A DNA stretch of 13,353 nt, from positions 1-13,353 of the forward strand of contig JAGLSF010000025.1 of NCBI GenBank assembly GCA_023136305.1, in the 5' to 3' direction. Below, piece after piece: positions 7,056 through 13,353 of the stretch. A model generated the notes under the pieces. That model worked only from the letters and a program-made list of their open reading frames with translations. It ran no database searches and was not told the DNA's origin. The position numbers and the translations under genes are program-made. Source of the DNA: Spirochaetota bacterium. Its GTDB lineage: Bacteria; Spirochaetota; B62-G9; DRHN01. Positions within the stretch are counted from its first letter, which is position 1. Every line of letters begins with the position of its first letter.

Positions 7056-7385
7056 TCACATGTTGTTCGTATTATCTTGTGCCTTGCGTATCCGTGCCTG
7101 GGAGATAAGTCGGTTCTGTGTGATAACCAGGTTCTTGATCCTGTGCGGGAATGGCCCCTTATTTAGAACTGAATCCTTTACAAAGGGAACTAGCATATGA
7201 TTACTCGAAATCCTTCTCTGTGTTCGGTATCTCAACTGCATGATGGTGCGTCTTCCGTAAACCGACCATCGATTGACCATGCTGTAGGGTCTGACCCGAC
7301 GTTCCTGCAGCAGCCTATTCTTGGCATCTTCAGCCTTCAGGTAATGAACAACAGCCGCAAGTGCTGCAACCTGTCTCCTATCCAA
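7056..7385 (-). CDS. small OadG-like carboxyltransferase accessory protein with basic tail
   Basis: A 109-residue protein. I place the start at the TTG at 7385 because AGGAGG (plus-strand CCTCCT, 7392-7397) lies six bases upstream; the open frame continues to another TTG at 7412 without such a site. Residues 1-16 hold an alanine-rich helix (RRQVAALAAVVHYL), and about residues 35-47 read SMVNRWSVYGRRTIM. An Ala-rich helix, a variable linker and then 'SxWxxxGRxxxM' is the pattern I know from the cytosolic tail of OadG-family subunits and from stand-alone small proteins beside decarboxylase/transcarboxylase genes, which often end soon after this motif. Here the frame runs on for about 55 further residues, rich in Arg/Lys/Asn, that I cannot assign. 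There is no membrane helix, unlike true OadG. Its place between the two carboxyltransferase genes supports a role in assembly of that complex. The match is by pattern only. Confidence 0.6.
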   Translation of the reverse strand: MDRRQVAALAAVVHYLKAEDAKNRLLQERRVRPYSMVNRWSVYGRRTIMQLRYRTQRRISSNHMLVPFVKDSVLNKGPFPHRIKNLVITQNRLISQARIRKAQDNTNNM

Positions 7386-7445
7386 AACCACCCTCCTGTT
7401 TGGAGCGAGCAACCCCGCGCTGTTACGCGTTACAACGGACCCCCT

Positions 7446-7513
7446 ACCACTTTATAGTGGTCTACTCCCGCTAAAGCGGGCCCCCTACGACTTTAAAGTT
7501 ACACTTTAAAGTG
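7446..7513. repeat. cluster of four short palindromes
   Basis: Four inverted repeats stand nearly end to end: ACCACT-TTAT-AGTGGT (7446-7461), CCCGC-TAAA-GCGGG (7467-7480), ACTTTAAAGT (7490-7499) and CACTTTAAAGTG (7502-7513). Two of them are preceded by the same CCCCCTAC stretch (ending at 7447 and at 7488). The last palindrome contains the final codons and the TAA stop of the 12S-type carboxyltransferase gene. They lie in the 120 bases between that gene and the small accessory gene, inside a single operon. They could be a REP-like element, an mRNA-processing or stability signal, or a partial terminator. Confidence 0.7.
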
Positions 7514-9059
7514 GTATATTGCCGTGTTTCTTTGGAGGCAAGGTTTCATTTTTCGTTTTCATGAGCTCAAGCGCTTCAATGAGCCGCTTCCTTGTCTCTG
7601 AGGGCTTGACCACTGCATCCACGTAGCCTCTGTTGGCCGCGATATATGGATTGTACAGCAGTTCCTCATACTCCTTTATCTTCTCCGCTCTCACCTTATC
7701 GGCATGTTTGGCTCCGGCAAGGTCTTTCCGGTAAATGATGTTCACCGCACCTTCAGCCCCCATAACGGCAATCTCTGCCGAGGGCCAGGCGAATACCATG
7801 TCGGCCCCCAAGTGGGTTGAGCACATGGCGATATAGGCACCGCCATAGGCCTTGCGCGTGATCACAGTAATCTTTGGCACTGTGGCTTCAGAGTAACTCC
7901 ACAGCAACTTTGCACCATGACGGATGATTCCTCCCCATTCCTGATCCGTTCCGGGAAGATATCCCGGTACATCGGCAAAGGTGATGAGCGGTATATTGAA
8001 GGCATCGCAGGTTCGTATGAATCTGCTGGCCTTGTCGGAAGCATTGACGTCGAGACATCCGGCAAGAAACTGCGGCTGATTGGCAATGATGCCAACTGTC
8101 CTGCCGTTCAACCGTGCGAAGGCGACAACGAGGTTCTCCGCATAGTACTGATGCGGTTCGAAGATATATCCGTCGTCAACAATGTGCTGAAGCAACTCCT
8201 TCATGTTGTAGCTCTTTCGAGGATCATCCGGGATCAACCCATCGAGTTCAGGACAGAGCCGCACGGGGTTATCAACCGGGTCATAATAGGGAGGATCCTC
8301 CATGTTGTTGCTGGGCAGATAGCTCAGCAGTTCCTTGACGCGGCCAATGGTATCCTCCTCGCTTTCGCATGCAAAATGAGCGTTGCCGCTCTTTGTGTTA
8401 TGTGCAACCGCACCCCCGAGGTCCTCGTGATTCGTCTTCTCTCCGGTCACGGCACGTATGACATCGGGACCGGTAATATACATGTAGCTGGTATGCTTGA
8501 CCATGAATACCCAGTCAGTCATTGCAGGTGAATAAACCGCACCGCCCGCACAGGGGCCCATGATTGCGCTTATCTGCGGGATAACACCCGATGCACGCGC
8601 GTTTCTGAAAAATATCTCACCGAAACCCTTCAGTGAATCAATGCCCTCCTGTATGCGCGCACCTCCCGAATCGTTGAATCCCACAATGGGAATACCTGCC
8701 TTTATGGCTTTGTCCATGATCTTGCAGATCTTTACGGCGTGCATCTCGCCGAGGGAACCACCCCGGGAGGTGAAATCCTGAAAGTATGCGCACACAGATC
8801 TTCCGTTCACGAGACCGTGCCCTGTGATCACCCCGTCTGAGGGTATTACCTGTTTGTCCATCCCGAAGTTGGTACTTCGATGCTTGACGAACATGTCCAC
8901 TTCACTGAATGTATCCTTATCGAAAAAGATATCGATTCTCTCACGCGCCGTCAGCTTTCCCTTCTCGTGCTGCTTAGCTACCTGGGCCTCACCGCCCATG
9001 TGACGAACGAGAGCCACCCTCTTATCCAAATCACTATTCTTTTCAGCAGCCTTTGCCAT
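7506..9059 (-). CDS. acyl-CoA carboxyltransferase (12S transcarboxylase / MmdA / PccB type)
   Basis: The 517-residue length is standard for this family. It transfers CO2 between a short acyl-CoA (typically methylmalonyl-CoA/propionyl-CoA) and biotin. Two crotonase-fold halves are visible. The N-half oxyanion motif is SGGARIQEGIDSL (131-143), followed by GPCAGGAVYSPA (168-179). The C-half has FADVPGYLPGTDQEWGG (361-377), KAYGGAYIAM (403-412) and WPSAEIAVMGAEGAVNI (425-441). Residue 410 in GGAYIAM is Ile where PCC/ACC beta subunits generally have Asp (GGAYDVM, from memory); Ile there is the form I associate with decarboxylase/transcarboxylase subunits. ATG at 9059 with GGAGG (plus-strand CCTCC) four bases upstream fixes the start; the frame is open to 9314 but that part reads as non-coding. 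It heads an operon with the small accessory gene, pycB-like gene and birA. A propionyl-CoA carboxylase beta role remains the main alternative. Confidence 0.93.
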   Translation of the reverse strand: MAKAAEKNSDLDKRVALVRHMGGEAQVAKQHEKGKLTARERIDIFFDKDTFSEVDMFVKHRSTNFGMDKQVIPSDGVITGHGLVNGRSVCAYFQDFTSRGGSLGEMHAVKICKIMDKAIKAGIPIVGFNDSGGARIQEGIDSLKGFGEIFFRNARASGVIPQISAIMGPCAGGAVYSPAMTDWVFMVKHTSYMYITGPDVIRAVTGEKTNHEDLGGAVAHNTKSGNAHFACESEEDTIGRVKELLSYLPSNNMEDPPYYDPVDNPVRLCPELDGLIPDDPRKSYNMKELLQHIVDDGYIFEPHQYYAENLVVAFARLNGRTVGIIANQPQFLAGCLDVNASDKASRFIRTCDAFNIPLITFADVPGYLPGTDQEWGGIIRHGAKLLWSYSEATVPKITVITRKAYGGAYIAMCSTHLGADMVFAWPSAEIAVMGAEGAVNIIYRKDLAGAKHADKVRAEKIKEYEELLYNPYIAANRGYVDAVVKPSETRKRLIEALELMKTKNETLPPKKHGNIPL

Positions 9060-9131
9060 AACGCCTCCATTACTGGGATGCAGGATTGAATCGGAATGAT
9101 TCGTTATGCAAGACAAAAAGAGGTGCACATA

Positions 9132-9160
9132 ATAGTACAGAATTATTAAAAAACTGTCAA
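9132..9160 (-). promoter_or_regulatory. sigma-70-type promoter of the carboxyltransferase operon
   Basis: On the minus strand a perfect TTGACA (-35, 9155-9160) is followed by a 17-base AT-rich spacer and TACTAT (-10, 9132-9137). Transcription would start near 9125, giving a leader of about 65 bases. The remainder of the 244-base gap (9060-9303) holds no gene that I can see. Confidence 0.65.
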
Positions 9161-9164
9161 GCCC

Positions 9165-9181
9165 GCTGCACAGTGCTGCAC
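9165..9181. promoter_or_regulatory. 10-base-phased direct repeat next to the -35 box
   Basis: GCTGCAC occurs at 9165-9171 and again at 9175-9181, one helical turn apart and just upstream of the -35 box of the carboxyltransferase promoter. It could be a regulator binding site. Two 7-base copies are weak evidence. Confidence 0.3.
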
Positions 9182-9303
9182 CATGGCTACATGCCCACGA
9201 GGGCCTCTCCCGCTTCTGAAATCTTGACCATGTAACCTTGCTGGTTCCTGTAGAGTAAAAGGGTTTTTGTAGACGAGGAAAGGTTTCTCTGTCCAAGGAG
9301 GGG

Positions 9304-9825
9304 TTAGAACTCAATACCCTTCTGCGCCTTCATCCCGCTCTGCATCGGATGTTTTATCTCGTTCATCTCGGTAACCATATCAGCCATCTCCATAAGGCAG
9401 TCGGGCGCGTTCCTGCCGGTGACCACTACATGAAGATCTTTTCTTCGGGTACGAAGTGTCTTGCACACATCACCCTGATCGATCATCTCATAGTTGAGCA
9501 GGTAGGTGAGTTCATCGAGTATAATCAGATGGTATTCCTGGGATTCGAGTATCTCTTTCGCCAGCTGCCATGCCTCTCTGGCAGAGCTTTTCGCACGCTC
9601 GATGTCATCGGCATTATAGATAAAACCTTCGCCCTTGACATGAATTACCATGCGGTCTCCATACACTTTCAGAGCGTCCCACTCACCTGTTTTCCATGTA
9701 CCCTTCACAAACTGAATAAGGCAAACCTTCCAATCGTGCCCGAGTGCGCGAACGGCCATACCGAGAGCAGCGGTTGTTTTCCCCTTTCCATTACCGGTGA
9801 AAATCGTAAGCAGGCCCTTCTTCAT
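9304..9825 (-). CDS. cobO: ATP:cob(I)alamin (corrinoid) adenosyltransferase, CobO/BtuR type
   Basis: This enzyme transfers the adenosyl group of ATP to cob(I)alamin, giving coenzyme B12. With the ATG at 9825 the product is 173 residues. GGAG (CTCC on the plus strand, 9835-9838) lies nine bases upstream. The frame is open to a TTG at 9879 but the family N-terminus fits this ATG (MKKGLLTIFTGNGKGKTTAA). Visible motifs are the P-loop GNGKGKTT (11-18), ALGH...KVCLIQFVKG (28-42), the Walker-B-like LIILDEL (100-106) with conserved Tyr/Asn following, VVVTGRNAP (133-141) and the ending EMNEIKHPM...KGIEF. A likely -10 box TATACT lies at 9853-9858, with TTGCCA as a poorly spaced -35 (15 bases). It is divergent from the B12 import genes and separated from the carboxyltransferase operon by 244 bases with that operon's own promoter. 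Confidence 0.95.
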   Translation of the reverse strand: MKKGLLTIFTGNGKGKTTAALGMAVRALGHDWKVCLIQFVKGTWKTGEWDALKVYGDRMVIHVKGEGFIYNADDIERAKSSAREAWQLAKEILESQEYHLIILDELTYLLNYEMIDQGDVCKTLRTRRKDLHVVVTGRNAPDCLMEMADMVTEMNEIKHPMQSGMKAQKGIEF

Positions 9826-9903
9826 CTGGACGATCTCCACATCGTACTTCTCAGTATATACCGCCACCCATATTGGCAATTAATATAACATCAATGTGTT
9901 TGC

Positions 9904-9916
9904 GTTCCAAAGGAAC
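9904..9916. repeat. short inverted repeat upstream of the riboswitch
   Basis: GTTCC-AAA-GGAAC, a perfect 5-base stem with a 3-base loop, lies in the divergent region between cobO and the riboswitch and is followed by T-rich sequence. Possible operator or weak hairpin. A weak plus-strand promoter candidate (TTGCTT at 9928-9933, 16-base spacer, TATTTT at 9950-9955) lies just after it. Confidence 0.3.
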
Positions 9917-9957
9917 TTCCCTTTTTATTGCTTTTTCCCAGGATTTCACTATTTTAT

Positions 9958-10116
9958 GGTGGTATCGATCCCGGGTGACCCAGGGCAGCGTAATGCCCAC
10001 TGGGAAAGCGGTGCAAATCCGCTACAGCCAACAGATATAAATCCGCACTGATCTGATATTTCCTCTGAGATCATGTCTACAGGTAACATGAGCCTGGATA
10101 AGGAAGACGCCGGTGT
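9958..10116 (+). ncRNA. cobalamin riboswitch
   Basis: The conserved core of the adenosylcobalamin riboswitch is present at 10002-10029: GGGAA, then a stem AGCGG...CCGCT enclosing GGTGNAAATCC, then ACAGCC. A small hairpin GGGCA...TGCCC (9983-9998) precedes it. The 3' portion ends with AAGGAAGACGCCGGTG (10100-10115), the B12-box region. The Shine-Dalgarno AAGGA (10100-10104) and the GTG start codon (10113-10115) of the binding-protein gene lie inside this 3' core, so ligand binding can hide the ribosome site directly; I see no terminator stem. Control is therefore probably translational. It is on the strand of, and immediately before, the B12 import genes and does not control cobO. Outer boundaries are approximate. 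Confidence 0.9.
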
Positions 10117-11303
10117 ATAGTAAGCGGCTCATACAGATTCTCCTCCTTTCTCTGATACTCCTCCACCTCTTTCTGCCCCATACAGCACCTGGGGGAAAGA
10201 ATGGAGAACAGGAGAATGAAGCCGGACCAGCAGAAACGTCAGGGATCGATTATTTTTCAGACAAGTCGGTGATTCAGTACGCCGAGGGATTCAGTGTGGA
10301 GTATCACCGTAACTACAAGCTCGTGACTGTTCATAATCCCTGGCCGCAGGCAAGCATGAGCCTGAAGTATCTGCTCGTGCAGAGGGGGACCCCCAAACCA
10401 TCGGGCTACAGAGACTCTGTTGTCATCGAAATTCCCGTGGAGCGTGTTGTTACGCTTTCGACCACCTATCTTGCCTACATGGACATGCTCGGCATCACTG
10501 ACCATATCATCGGCCACGATGATTTCAAGTATGTATGCACACCCTCGGTCAGGGAGATGATCGATGAGGGGCGTATCAGGGAGGTGGGCGAAGGCTCCAG
10601 GACAAACGTGGAGCTTGTCCTCGAAATGGAGCCCGAACTCATTATGACCTTCCATACGGGAAACGAGCAGGATGCATACCCGAAACTGATTGAAGCCGGG
10701 CTCCCCGTAATCATCAATGCCGAATATCTGGAAAAACAGCCCCTCGCAATGGCCGAGTGGATAAAGTTTATCGCCCTTTTCTTCAATAAAGAGGGAGAGG
10801 CCGAGGAGCTGTTCAGCGATATCGCCTATCAGTACAACCAGCTCAGCGGCCAGGTTGCCTTTCTTGAGCGGCGCCCAACCGTTCTCCTGGGAGCGCCTTT
10901 TCAGGGGACCTGGTGGATGGCAGGGGGCGGGAGTTACTCTGCGCGGTTGTTGGAACATGCAGGGGCAGAGTATCTCTGGAAAGACAACGATGACACGGGT
11001 GCCATTCCGCTCGACATAGAATCCGTATACGCCCGGGCAGTCGATGCGGACTTATGGCTCAACACGGGCAACTGGGAGAAGAGAGACGATGCGCTGGAGC
11101 ATGATCTGCGATTTACGGAGTTCAGGGCCTATCGGGAAGGAAACATGTACAATAATAATAGAAGAACAAACGGTCTCGGCGGCAACGATTTCTGGGAATC
11201 GGGACGGGCAAATCCTCACAAGGTACTTGCCGACCTGGTAGCCATATTTCACCCGGAGCTGCTGCCAGACCACGATTTTGTCTACTATAAGAAACTGGAC
11301 TAA
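10113..11303 (+). CDS. btuF: cobalamin ABC-transporter substrate-binding protein (BtuF/FecB-like)
   Basis: A 396-residue periplasmic binding protein of the helical-backbone (TroA/FecB) class. GTG at 10113 has AAGGA eight bases upstream. Residues 1-22 are a signal or anchor segment (YSKR, then a Leu-rich core); no lipobox cysteine is seen, so it may be soluble or N-terminally anchored. Residues 45-105 (including YKLVTVHNPWP) precede the binding domain proper, which starts near IEIPVERVVTLSTTYLAYMDMLG (106-127) and continues through VEGSR-like GEGSRTNVELVLEMEPELIM and the C-lobe around LLGAPFQGTWWMAGGGSYSARLLEHAGAEYLW. The sequence alone fits iron-siderophore or corrinoid ligands; the cobalamin riboswitch directly upstream argues for a corrinoid. 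First gene of a binding protein-permease-ATPase operon. Confidence 0.85.
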   Translation: MYSKRLIQILLLSLILLHLFLPHTAPGGKNGEQENEAGPAETSGIDYFSDKSVIQYAEGFSVEYHRNYKLVTVHNPWPQASMSLKYLLVQRGTPKPSGYRDSVVIEIPVERVVTLSTTYLAYMDMLGITDHIIGHDDFKYVCTPSVREMIDEGRIREVGEGSRTNVELVLEMEPELIMTFHTGNEQDAYPKLIEAGLPVIINAEYLEKQPLAMAEWIKFIALFFNKEGEAEELFSDIAYQYNQLSGQVAFLERRPTVLLGAPFQGTWWMAGGGSYSARLLEHAGAEYLWKDNDDTGAIPLDIESVYARAVDADLWLNTGNWEKRDDALEHDLRFTEFRAYREGNMYNNNRRTNGLGGNDFWESGRANPHKVLADLVAIFHPELLPDHDFVYYKKLD

Positions 11304-11330
11304 TCAGCTCACCGTCCAGATGCATTTGGC

Positions 11331-12449
11331 ATGCTCATGGATAAAAGAGTGAATCAGAAGAGCAACCGATCGGGGTCTCCGAACTATGAAACGGGTCGGC
11401 CTCCATCCACACTGAACCGTTACACCCTTGCCGGCCTGATCCTTCTGCTCATCGCCATCTTTTTTCTCGACCTCTCGGTTGGATCGGTGCGTATACCCGC
11501 AAGGGATATCATCGGTATGCTCTTCGGGAAGGCACCTCAGCAGGCGGCATGGCTGAAGATCCTGTATATGTTCCGCATCCCCAAAGCCATAACCGCTGTT
11601 CTTGCAGGGGCGGCCCTTGCGGTGAGCGGTCTGATAATGCAGACGCTCTTCAGGAACCCCCTTGCCGGGCCCTTTGTACTCGGTATCAACTCCGGTGCGA
11701 GCCTCGGGGTGGCCCTGGTGATCCTGTGGACCGGGTCGGTGAGTCAGACAACGATTTTTGCAGGACTCGGCCTGTTCGGAGACCTGGGGCTCATCATTTC
11801 AGCAGGCCTCGGCGCGTCCCTTGTCCTCGTCTTCATCCTCCTGGTGTCACGGAGGGTGCAGAACGTCATGACTCTGCTCATCCTCGGGCTCCTCTTCGGT
11901 TACGCGACCAGTGCGGTGGTAAGCATACTGCTTCACTTCAGCATTGCTGAGCGCATACACCTCTTCGTATCCTGGACATTCGGAAGTTTCGGTGGTGTCA
12001 CCTGGAAACAGCTCAAGGTCTTGATGCCGGTTCTGCTCATCGGCATCTTTATATCACAGATGCTGGTAAAACCGCTGAACGCATTTCTGCTTGGTGAAAG
12101 CTATGCCAGGAGCATGGGGCTCAATGTACGACGAGCCAGGATATGGATCATCTGCATCACCGCCCTGCTGGCAGGATCGGTCACCGCCTTCTGCGGGCCC
12201 ATTGCCTTTGTAGGTGTGGCCATACCCCATCTGGCGCGGAGCCTGTTCAACACCTCGGACCACCGGGTACTCATTCCATCAGTGGTACTGCTCGGAGCAA
12301 TCATCGCCATTGTCGCCGATATCGTGTCGGGACTGCCCGGAACACAGGTGGTGCTGCCCCTGAATGCCGTTACCTCGCTGATCGGAGCACCGATCATCGC
12401 CTGGATCATACTGAGCAGGAGAAACCTGAGAAAGACCTTTGCATCATGA
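11331..12449 (+). CDS. btuC: cobalamin ABC-transporter permease (FecCD/BtuC family)
   Basis: A 372-residue inner-membrane permease with about ten hydrophobic helices after a polar cytoplasmic N-terminus of about 30 residues. Family marks are RIPKAITAVLAGAALAVSG (82-100) and LIMQTLFRNPLAGPFVLGINSGASLG (101-126), the coupling-helix region LLGESYARSMGLNVRRAR (253-270), and GPIAFVGVAIPHLAR (289-303). It pairs as a dimer with the ATPase encoded next. It starts 27 bases after the binding-protein gene; ATG at 11331 or 11337 are equally possible and no strong Shine-Dalgarno is visible. Its stop overlaps the ATPase start as ATGA, showing translational coupling. The corrinoid assignment depends on the riboswitch. 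Confidence 0.93.
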   Translation: MLMDKRVNQKSNRSGSPNYETGRPPSTLNRYTLAGLILLLIAIFFLDLSVGSVRIPARDIIGMLFGKAPQQAAWLKILYMFRIPKAITAVLAGAALAVSGLIMQTLFRNPLAGPFVLGINSGASLGVALVILWTGSVSQTTIFAGLGLFGDLGLIISAGLGASLVLVFILLVSRRVQNVMTLLILGLLFGYATSAVVSILLHFSIAERIHLFVSWTFGSFGGVTWKQLKVLMPVLLIGIFISQMLVKPLNAFLLGESYARSMGLNVRRARIWIICITALLAGSVTAFCGPIAFVGVAIPHLARSLFNTSDHRVLIPSVVLLGAIIAIVADIVSGLPGTQVVLPLNAVTSLIGAPIIAWIILSRRNLRKTFAS

Positions 12450-13353
12450 AAGAAACACTGTGCAGGGCACATAACCTGACCATTGGTTACCGATTTCCAC
12501 GGCGTCCGACATACGTGGTATCCACTGACCTGGAACTCGTACTCAATAGGGGAGAGCTCACCTGTCTGCTCGGACCGAACGGCTCGGGAAAATCAACGCT
12601 CCTAAGGACGCTGTCAGGAATGCAGCCGCTGATCAGGGGAAGCATTCTCCTCAACAACAGGGACCTGAAAACCTACGGCCAGAGGGAACTCTCCCGGCTC
12701 CTCAGCGTGGTTCTCACCGATCGAATCGATGTGGGCTTTCTCTCGAGCTATGCCCTGGTTGCCCTGGGCCGTCATCCCTATACGGGCTGGTCGGGTCGAA
12801 TCACTTCCCATGACGATGAGATCGTGAGATGGGCGTTGAAATCAGTAGGCGCAGACACCCTGACAGAGCGCTACGTGGCAGAGCTCAGCGACGGGGAGCG
12901 GCAGAAAATCATGATTGCACGCGCCCTTGCCCAGGAACCGCAAATCATGATGCTCGACGAACCAACGGCCTTCCTCGACGTTCCCCGCCGTGTCGAGATC
13001 ATGCGCCTCCTTCACAACCTTGCCCGTGATACCGACAGGGCAATATTTCTCTCCACCCATGACCTCGAACTGGCACTTCAGAGTGCCGACCGTATCTGCC
13101 TTCTCTCAATGGAGGGTGAACTCCTGACCGGCGCTCCCGAAGACCTTGTGCTCCGCGGCGCTTTCGAAACCACCTTTCACAGCGAGGGCGTGCGTTTTGA
13201 CAGGGAGTACGGCCATTTCACCATGACCGAGGTTCGGGGCAGGACAGTTGCAGTGGAGGGACATGGGATCAGCCTTCGCTGGACGAAACGAGCACTTGAA
13301 CGAGAGGGATACAGCGTTTCAGATGCGAAGCGCAGAGCTGAAGCGCGGGTCCG
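12446..13353 (+). CDS. btuD: cobalamin ABC-transporter ATPase (3' partial)
   Basis: The ATG at 12446 overlaps the permease stop (ATGA). The frame stays open to the right edge: 302 residues visible. It has Walker A GPNGSGKST (43-51), a Q-loop region with LSVVLTDRIDVGFLS (86-100) in which the usual Gln is not obvious, signature LSDGERQKIMIARALAQ (147-163), Walker B IMMLDEPTAFLD (167-178) and the H-loop STHD. These give a complete nucleotide-binding domain of the FepC/BtuD type powering uptake through the permease. The core domain ends near residue 250. The sequence then continues with FDREYGHFTMTEV, RTVAVEGHG and RWTKRALEREGYSV, suggesting a C-terminal extension that is cut by the window. Confidence 0.93.
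   Translation, partial: MKETLCRAHNLTIGYRFPRRPTYVVSTDLELVLNRGELTCLLGPNGSGKSTLLRTLSGMQPLIRGSILLNNRDLKTYGQRELSRLLSVVLTDRIDVGFLSSYALVALGRHPYTGWSGRITSHDDEIVRWALKSVGADTLTERYVAELSDGERQKIMIARALAQEPQIMMLDEPTAFLDVPRRVEIMRLLHNLARDTDRAIFLSTHDLELALQSADRICLLSMEGELLTGAPEDLVLRGAFETTFHSEGVRFDREYGHFTMTEVRGRTVAVEGHGISLRWTKRALEREGYSVSDAKRRAEARV

Noticed and set aside
7056..7385. True membrane OadG gamma subunit of a sodium-pumping decarboxylase
   Set aside because: No N-terminal membrane helix is present and no beta subunit is in the window; only the tail-like motif matches.
7446..7513. CRISPR array
   Set aside because: The units are palindromes of different sequence with no regular spacers, and no cas genes are near.
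9060..9303. A tRNA or other small RNA gene in the 244-base gap before the carboxyltransferase operon
   Set aside because: No cloverleaf or other long pairing could be found; only the promoter and a short direct repeat are supported.
9060..9314. An 85-codon N-terminal extension of the 12S-type carboxyltransferase
   Set aside because: The family N-terminus starts near the ATG at 9059, which has GGAGG upstream, and the region contains the promoter.
10113..13353. Iron-siderophore transporter
   Set aside because: The three protein families alone would allow it, but a clear cobalamin riboswitch overlaps the start of the first gene and cobO is adjacent.

Overview
This 13.4 kb window is a compact bacterial chromosomal segment with no recognisable mobile element. 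It holds eleven genes, two of them cut by the window edges. Base composition is moderate, slightly above 50% GC by eye. Several genes start at TTG or GTG behind good Shine-Dalgarno sequences. My best guess at the host is an anaerobic Gram-negative bacterium, possibly a spirochaete. This rests on the style of the TPR/one-membrane-helix protein, the LysM plus M23 protein with an 'LPDTIGIFF'-type linker, and the outer-membrane OmpA lipoprotein. It is an inference, and a deltaproteobacterium-like lineage is not excluded.

Layout from left to right. (1) 2-1425, plus strand: the 3' part of a hydroxypyruvate-isomerase-like TIM-barrel gene, then an OmpA-type lipoprotein, ending at a stem-loop terminator. 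(2) 1516-3202, minus strand: efp followed by a TPR/transmembrane/OB-like protein, driven by a good sigma-70-type promoter. (3) 3366-4295, plus strand: an exported LysM + M23 peptidase that converges on birA, the two stop codons lying in one shared palindrome. (4) 4309-9059, minus strand: a carboxyltransferase operon in the order 12S-type acyl-CoA carboxyltransferase, small OadG-like accessory protein, 5S-type carboxyltransferase fused to a biotinyl domain, biotin ligase. A palindrome cluster lies between the first two genes. (5) 9304-9825, minus strand: a corrinoid adenosyltransferase. (6) 9958-13353, plus strand: a cobalamin riboswitch followed by a binding protein, a permease and an ATPase of a BtuFCD-type importer. 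The ATPase runs off the window.

The parts fit one metabolic story. The carboxyltransferase operon has the composition of methylmalonyl-CoA:pyruvate transcarboxylase (12S + 5S + biotin carrier). No biotin carboxylase and no membrane decarboxylase beta subunit is visible in the window. BirA would load biotin on the carrier domain. The divergent B12 locus (uptake plus adenosylation) would supply adenosylcobalamin for methylmalonyl-CoA mutase, the usual partner enzyme, which is not in the window. A propionate-forming or propionate-consuming succinate pathway is therefore the likely context.

The most interesting items for follow-up are the small OadG-like protein with an unexplained basic tail, the palindrome cluster inside the carboxyltransferase operon, the riboswitch that contains the Shine-Dalgarno and start codon of its own gene, and the double-stop palindrome between the M23 gene and birA.
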